This document shows positions 4,531-8,258 of a stretch of DNA of 8,258 bases, in pieces. Position 1 is the first letter of the stretch. Each line of letters opens with the position of its first letter. The translations under genes and the position numbers were made by a program. This DNA comes from Nostocaceae cyanobacterium CSSed10_463m (lineage in GTDB: Bacteria > Cyanobacteriota > Cyanobacteriia > Cyanobacteriales > Nostocaceae). Where the stretch lies: positions 1-8,258 of the forward strand of contig PWQB01000676.1 in NCBI GenBank assembly GCA_003556955.1. The letters run 5' to 3'. Below the pieces are notes generated by a model. That model saw only the letters and a program-made list of their open reading frames with translations, made no database searches and was not told the DNA's origin.

Positions 4531-5844
4531 TTACCATTCTGCCAGAGCGATCGCCACTCCTTGTTGCAAATCTGGTGTGATTGTGGAATTATGGAATAAT
4601 CGCTGTAACTGTTGATATGCAACTTCTGCGTCCAGTTTTTTCAGGGCAGCGATCGCGTGTAATCTGACAGTGGGATTGGTATCTGCTAACAATAAAATCA
4701 ATGCTTCCACAGCTTGATTGTTTCCTAATTGTCCCAAACCCAAAGCGATCGCACTTTTAATATTCGTCCCAGAAAGATTGGCATCTGTGAATGGATGCTG
4801 TGACTGCAAAATATTTAATAATATTTCTGCGGCTGGTTTCATTAACTGCGGCTTTTGCACTTGCCCCAAAACAGTGATAATTTCTAGCCACAGTGTTTGT
4901 GATGTGGTTTGATTGAGTGCTTGGTGTAGATATGCCAAACTAGATAAAGTTTCCACCCAGGCTAAAGCCCGGATAATTTCCAATTGCAGCTTCAGTGGTG
5001 TATTGGGTGAAATTAATACCTCAAATAAATGCTGCGCCGCCGCATCAGTCCCCATGCGAGAAAGAGCGATCGCAGCTGCACAACAAACATCCAGATTAAA
5101 ATCTAACAATCTTGGCTGCAATTGCGCCACTAAATCTAATTTTGTACATAAATCAGGGCGAAAACCTAAACCTTGCACTGCGGCACGTCTGACTGGGGCG
5201 GCAACGTCATCCAAAGCATTTAATAGGACTGGTGGTACACGTTGGTCATGAAAGCTGCTGAGGGCTTCTAGGGTAGCGCTGCGGACTGCGGCTTGTGAAT
5301 CTTGGACAACAGTCAATAAAGGTGTAATTGTCTCCTGAGTGCGAATGTAAGCTAGCGATCGCACTGCTAAAAGTCTTGTTTCCTCTTCAGCCAAAAGTTG
5401 AGTTAGTGCCGTAATCGCCGCATTACCTATTTGTCCTAAAGCTGATGCAGCCATAGTCTTGAGTTCTTGATTTTCACTGGTTTTCAGTAAATCCACCAAA
5501 GAGACTATAGCCTCTGGGTGTTGAAACTCTCCTACAGTGCGAACTGCATACCAACGTAAATCTTCTTCAGCATCTTCATCTGCGAGAATATCAATCAATG
5601 GGGGGATAGCAATCTTTCCCAATTGCTGTAAAACTTTAGTAATTTCCCACCGTTGTTGAAAATCTCCCAGTTCTAAAATAGACAGTGCTAATTTCAGCAC
5701 ATCTTGCCGATTTTGATGCACTTCTGGGTGGGTGGAGTCTAATTTCAATATCAACTGTTGTAAATATTGAGTCAATAATGACCAATCGGCGGCATCAGCT
5801 GCGGCTTGTGCGTGGACTAAAAGCTGGTTGATATGATTCACCAT
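4531..5844 (-). CDS. HEAT-repeat (PBS-lyase-type) protein
   Basis: A 437-residue all-helical repeat protein. From about residue 78 onward it is a chain of HEAT/PBS-lyase-like units of about 31-34 residues: IPPLIDILADEDAEEDLRW followed by AVRTVGEF (80-107), then units near 111-141, 143-169, 171-200, 203-229 and 235-265, and a clear last one at 366-406 (SAIALGLGQLG, LADTNPTVRLHAIAALKKL). Such repeats form a curved scaffold that binds other proteins; in cyanobacteria they occur in phycobilin lyases (CpcE/F) and NblB-like proteins, but nothing here proves chromophore handling. No signal peptide or membrane segment, so cytoplasmic or membrane-peripheral. It starts 26 bases after the Rieske stop and is probably the last gene of the ndhD-Rieske-HEAT operon, which hints at a role in assembly or interaction with those membrane proteins. 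Five HIP1 sites lie inside, four encoding the same Ala-Ile-Ala of the repeat helix. Confidence 0.85.
   Translation of the reverse strand: MVNHINQLLVHAQAAADAADWSLLTQYLQQLILKLDSTHPEVHQNRQDVLKLALSILELGDFQQRWEITKVLQQLGKIAIPPLIDILADEDAEEDLRWYAVRTVGEFQHPEAIVSLVDLLKTSENQELKTMAASALGQIGNAAITALTQLLAEEETRLLAVRSLAYIRTQETITPLLTVVQDSQAAVRSATLEALSSFHDQRVPPVLLNALDDVAAPVRRAAVQGLGFRPDLCTKLDLVAQLQPRLLDFNLDVCCAAAIALSRMGTDAAAQHLFEVLISPNTPLKLQLEIIRALAWVETLSSLAYLHQALNQTTSQTLWLEIITVLGQVQKPQLMKPAAEILLNILQSQHPFTDANLSGTNIKSAIALGLGQLGNNQAVEALILLLADTNPTVRLHAIAALKKLDAEVAYQQLQRLFHNSTITPDLQQGVAIALAEW
4547..5362. repeat. Cluster of five HIP1 octamers (GCGATCGC)
   Basis: HIP1 sites lie at 4547-4554, 4649-4656, 4745-4752, 5066-5073 and 5355-5362, all in the HEAT-repeat gene. 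The other three in the window are at 2079-2086, 3263-3270 and 6211-6218. HIP1 is the highly iterated palindrome abundant in many cyanobacterial genomes. None lies in the ABC binding-protein gene, in ndhD or in the GC-rich right end. Confidence 0.9.
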
Positions 5845-5870
5845 GCTTGCAAATAGGAAGTGGAGAGGAT

Positions 5871-6281
5871 CTAATTGGGTTTGACTAAAACAGAATTATT
5901 CTCAATTTTAGCTGTGTAAGTTTTCAGTGGTTCTGTAGCCGGGCCTCTTTGCACCTGACCATCACTGCTGTACTCTGCGCCATGACAGCGACAGTTAAAT
6001 TTATTGCCTTCAGTTTGCCATGTTACGGTGCAACCTGAGTGAGTACAGGTAGGGTCAACAGCAATTAGATTTTCGCTTTCAGATGTACCGACCACTAAAA
6101 CATTCACAGATGGCCAATTTTTGACTAATAATTGACCATCTTGATCTAACTCTGCCACAGTTCCCACAGTTTGCCAATCGTCAGATGTAATTTGTTCCTC
6201 AGAACAAGCCGCGATCGCTACAGGTAAGCTACTAACTATTGCACCCAAACCTACCCAATTAATGAAATCACGGCGTTTCAT
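5871..6281 (-). CDS. Short Rieske [2Fe-2S] protein, Tat-exported (PetC3-like)
   Basis: A 136-residue electron-transfer protein. The N-terminus MKRRDFINWVGLG has a twin-arginine motif, a hydrophobic stretch (10-25) and then IAAC (23-26), which also fits a lipobox, so it may be a Tat-exported lipoprotein with Cys26 as anchor. The Rieske domain holds CTHSGC (79-84) and CRCHG (97-101): Cys79, His81, Cys97 and His100 are the cluster ligands, and Cys84/Cys99 the structural disulfide of the bc1/b6f type. It is much shorter than the main PetC of the b6f complex (about 180 residues) and lacks that protein's long membrane helix and hinge. In length and layout it resembles PetC3 of Synechocystis, reported in the cytoplasmic membrane; this assignment is inference. 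It lies 56 bases after ndhD and 26 before the HEAT gene. The 56-base gap contains TTGACC/GGTCAA (6309-6314, 6327-6332). One HIP1 site is inside. Confidence 0.88.
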   Translation of the reverse strand: MKRRDFINWVGLGAIVSSLPVAIAACSEEQITSDDWQTVGTVAELDQDGQLLVKNWPSVNVLVVGTSESENLIAVDPTCTHSGCTVTWQTEGNKFNCRCHGAEYSSDGQVQRGPATEPLKTYTAKIENNSVLVKPN

Positions 6282-6337
6282 AGTTCTAGAAATTCTCTGT
6301 AATACTTATTGACCATTATCTTAACAGGTCAACAAAG

Positions 6338-8026
6338 TTACTTGACCACTCCCAAAACAGGCGCAACTTCCGCATCTGGGATATTAGGAACTAACAAACC
6401 CTGAGCATAGACGTGAGGATTTGTTTGGGAGATAGTCATTAAAGACTGGCGTACCTGAGCATTTACCGCCACAGTTTTCACATCATACATTTGCATGGCT
6501 AACTTGGGGTAAATTCCCACACCGATAATTAGCACTATAAAACAGGCAGCAATAAACAGTTCACGAGGTTTCGCATCACTATATATAGTCTGATCAGGTA
6601 ACAGACAATCAGTACCAAAACAAGCTGTTCCTTCGTCCTCCTGATTCTCTAAAGCTGCATTATTAACGTCACACATTAAGGCGGCACTACTGCCGTAAAA
6701 TACCTTTCGCAGCAGGTTCAGCAGATAAATTGGCGTGAGAATAACTCCCACTGCGGCTAAAAACACAGTCACAATGCAAAAAGCGGAACTATAGACATCG
6801 CTGCTAGTTATGCCCACAAAAACCGCCAGTTCCCCCACAAAGCCACTCATCCCAGGTAGAGCTAGGGAAGCCATCGCGCTGATTGTGAAAAGTGCAAATA
6901 CTTTCGGCATGACTTGACCAATACCGCCCAGGTCATCCATGATCATTGTGCGAGTGCGGTCATAGGTAACACCTGCCAAGAAAAATAGCACAGACGCGAT
7001 TAAACCGTGGGAAATCATCTGTAACATTGCGCCACTCATACCCAAATCAGTAAAGGACGCAATACCCAGCAGTACAAATCCCATGTGAGAAATCGACGAA
7101 TAAGCCAGCCGACGCTTCATATTTCCTTGCGCGAAGGAGTTCAAAGCACCATAAATAATATTGACAACTCCCAGAATCGCTAAAACCGGTGCAAAGTAAA
7201 TATGTGCATCAGAGAGAATTTCTAAATTCAGGCGAATTAATCCGTATCCGCCCATCTTCAGCAGCACACCTGCTAGTATCATCGATACTGGAGAAGAAGC
7301 TTCACCGTGAGCATCTGGTAACCAAGTATGCATGGGGAACACAGCCAATTTGACACCAAAGGCAATCAGCAATCCTGCATATAGCAGCAATTCTAAATTT
7401 AGGGGGTAATCCTTCAGTCCTAAATCAACTAAATCAAAACTGACATTACCACCACCATAAAGACCCATTGCTAGGGCTGCTACCAGAATAAATATAGAAG
7501 CCGCAGCCGTATAGATTAAAAATTTAGTCGCAGCATAGCGACGCTTCTGCCCACCCCAAATACATATAAGTAGATAGACAGGAATTAACTCTACTTCCCA
7601 CATAATGAAAAATAGCAGCAAATCTTTGGCGACAAATACCCCTACCTGTGCCGAGTACAAGACTAGCATCAGAAAATAGAACAGTTTGGGTCTGCGATCA
7701 ACTTGCCAAGCTGAAAAAATCGCCAGTGTTGTCACCAGTCCAGCCAGAAGTACAAAAGGAACTGATAACCCATCCACAGCCACAGCCCAGTTAAGTCCTA
7801 ATTGAGGCATCCAGCTATAGTTTTCTTCTAGTTGAAAAACTGCATTGCCCGCATCGTAATGCTGCCAAAAGGCGTAGCACATCAAGAATAAGTCTAAAAC
7901 GCCCACACCCAGAGCATACCACCGTATCCATTTGCCTTCTTTATCAGGTAGCACAGGGATCACCAGAGCAGCAATGAATGGTAGTAGGACAATCGCGGTT
8001 AGCCAAGGAAATTGATCCGCCATCAT
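6338..8026 (-). CDS. ndhD: NAD(P)H-quinone oxidoreductase chain 4, NdhD (D1/D2 type)
   Basis: A 562-residue, roughly 14-helix antiporter-like membrane subunit of cyanobacterial NDH-1, which passes electrons from ferredoxin to plastoquinone and pumps protons in respiration and cyclic electron flow at the thylakoid membrane. The proton-channel residues are present: Glu144 in [12 protein letters not shown], Lys226 in [19 protein letters not shown], His233, His240, Lys257 in LLKMGGYG, and Glu399 in GFVGEL. Close agreement with plastid NdhD and this hydrophilic pattern point to the D1/D2 (NDH-1L) group, not the CO2-uptake D3/D4 group. A hydrophilic loop at about 446-487, containing Cys452, Cys469 and Cys474, follows LLRKVFYG and looks longer than in the shortest NdhD proteins. 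Two ATGs stand in tandem (8026 and 8023); either may be used, and no strong ribosome site decides. It is the first gene of a probable operon with the Rieske and HEAT proteins. A possible promoter is TTGAAT (8073-8068) and TAAATA (8051-8046) on the - strand, 16 apart, weak. No ndhF is visible upstream. Confidence 0.95.
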   Translation of the reverse strand: MMADQFPWLTAIVLLPFIAALVIPVLPDKEGKWIRWYALGVGVLDLFLMCYAFWQHYDAGNAVFQLEENYSWMPQLGLNWAVAVDGLSVPFVLLAGLVTTLAIFSAWQVDRRPKLFYFLMLVLYSAQVGVFVAKDLLLFFIMWEVELIPVYLLICIWGGQKRRYAATKFLIYTAAASIFILVAALAMGLYGGGNVSFDLVDLGLKDYPLNLELLLYAGLLIAFGVKLAVFPMHTWLPDAHGEASSPVSMILAGVLLKMGGYGLIRLNLEILSDAHIYFAPVLAILGVVNIIYGALNSFAQGNMKRRLAYSSISHMGFVLLGIASFTDLGMSGAMLQMISHGLIASVLFFLAGVTYDRTRTMIMDDLGGIGQVMPKVFALFTISAMASLALPGMSGFVGELAVFVGITSSDVYSSAFCIVTVFLAAVGVILTPIYLLNLLRKVFYGSSAALMCDVNNAALENQEDEGTACFGTDCLLPDQTIYSDAKPRELFIAACFIVLIIGVGIYPKLAMQMYDVKTVAVNAQVRQSLMTISQTNPHVYAQGLLVPNIPDAEVAPVLGVVK

Positions 8027-8077
8027 ATCACTAAGAAATAATACTTATTTAGAAATCATGTCATATTATTCAACTTT

Positions 8078-8258
8078 TTAATCATTTTTTAACCTCATTG
8101 CCTCAAAAGAAGCAGGGGAGAAGGGAGCAGGGGAGAAGAGGTGCCGCAGGGTGACCGGAGCCGAAGCTTCCCACTCATGCTCCGGGACTCGCCAGCGACT
8201 CAGATGGTCATTCACCGGTCCGTCCAGCTCCAGCTCTCCCGACTCCACCAGCCGGAGC
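8078..8258 (-). pseudogene. Fragment of a serine beta-lactamase-family hydrolase, broken at its 3' side
   Basis: An open - strand frame enters from the right edge (codons from 8257) and runs to TAA at 8080-8078. The part from the edge to about 8142 reads LRLVESGELELDGPVNDHLS, then RWRVPEHEWEASAPVTLRHL. That matches the region just after the active-site serine in class C beta-lactamase/serine hydrolase proteins, where a Leu-x-x-Gly-x-Leu-x-Leu-Asp-x-Pro-Val segment leads to PVTLRHLLSHTAG. The catalytic SxxK would lie a dozen residues beyond the window edge. The expected SHTAG is replaced by FSPAPFSPASFEAMRLKND, a translation of the tandem repeat and the cyanobacterial flank. So the gene is broken at about 8141. 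The fragment is about 60% or more GC, unlike the rest of the window. It may be a transferred remnant or, at least as likely, a chimeric join to DNA of a GC-rich companion bacterium. Family assignment is by pattern recognition. Confidence 0.6.
8111..8138. repeat. Tandem repeat AGCAGGGGAGAAG at a compositional junction
   Basis: Two identical 13-base copies, at 8111-8123 and 8126-8138, are spaced 15 bases apart. GCAGGGGAGAAG strings are, from memory, common low-complexity repeats between genes in Nostoc-type genomes. The AT-rich ndhD upstream region ends here and GC-rich sequence begins just after, near 8140. Confidence 0.75.

Noticed and set aside
4395..4622. 75-codon - strand frame over the hairpin element and the 3' end of the HEAT gene
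   Set aside because: It is out of frame with the HEAT gene, begins inside it and consists mostly of translated palindromes; no initiation signal.
4718..5251. Two + strand open frames inside the HEAT-repeat gene
   Set aside because: Antisense to a convincing repeat protein, cysteine-rich low-information translations, no ribosome sites.

Overview
The window comes from a filamentous, heterocyst-type cyanobacterium (Nostoc/Anabaena/Nodularia-like). This rests on an AT-rich background, eight HIP1 octamers (GCGATCGC), heptameter-type short tandem repeats, dispersed GCGTAGCG-type repeats, an NtcA-type promoter and an NDH-1 NdhD subunit closely related to plastid/cyanobacterial NdhD. The last ~115 bases are GC-rich, lack this signature and look foreign.

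Layout, left to right. 1-117: a dispersed repeat made of two hairpins plus TTTTGAA heptads. 263-354: tRNA-Ser(GCU) on +. 466-508: a near-ideal NtcA-activated promoter on +, followed by a repeat-filled leader and, at 679-1962, a lipoprotein substrate-binding protein of a LivJ/LivK/NatB-type amino-acid ABC transporter. 2011-2616 (-): a convergent unknown protein with one membrane segment and a C-terminal coiled coil. 2617-3072: non-coding, holding a dispersed repeat and a strong terminator hairpin. 3073-3837 (-): a secreted, probably outer-membrane beta-barrel protein of unknown role. 3838-4530: a repeat island with a MITE that has a visible target duplication, an orphan terminator on +, and a four-hairpin repeat element bounded by inverted repeats. 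4531-8026 (-): three closely spaced genes in the transcription order ndhD - short Rieske protein - HEAT-repeat protein, probably one operon. 8078-8258: a fragment of a serine beta-lactamase-family hydrolase reading in from the right edge and breaking inside a cyanobacterial tandem repeat.

How the parts fit. The left half suggests nitrogen-controlled uptake of amino acids or a similar ligand: the NtcA promoter architecture and the binding protein agree with each other. The right half concerns membrane electron transport: NdhD is a proton-pumping membrane subunit of NDH-1, the Rieske protein is a Tat-exported small [2Fe-2S] protein that keeps all cluster ligands, and the HEAT protein has the look of an assembly or interaction scaffold. 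The most notable points are the NtcA promoter, the two inverted-repeat-bounded elements at 4023-4519, the ndhD-Rieske-HEAT grouping, and the compositional junction near 8140, which may be an assembly chimera rather than biology.
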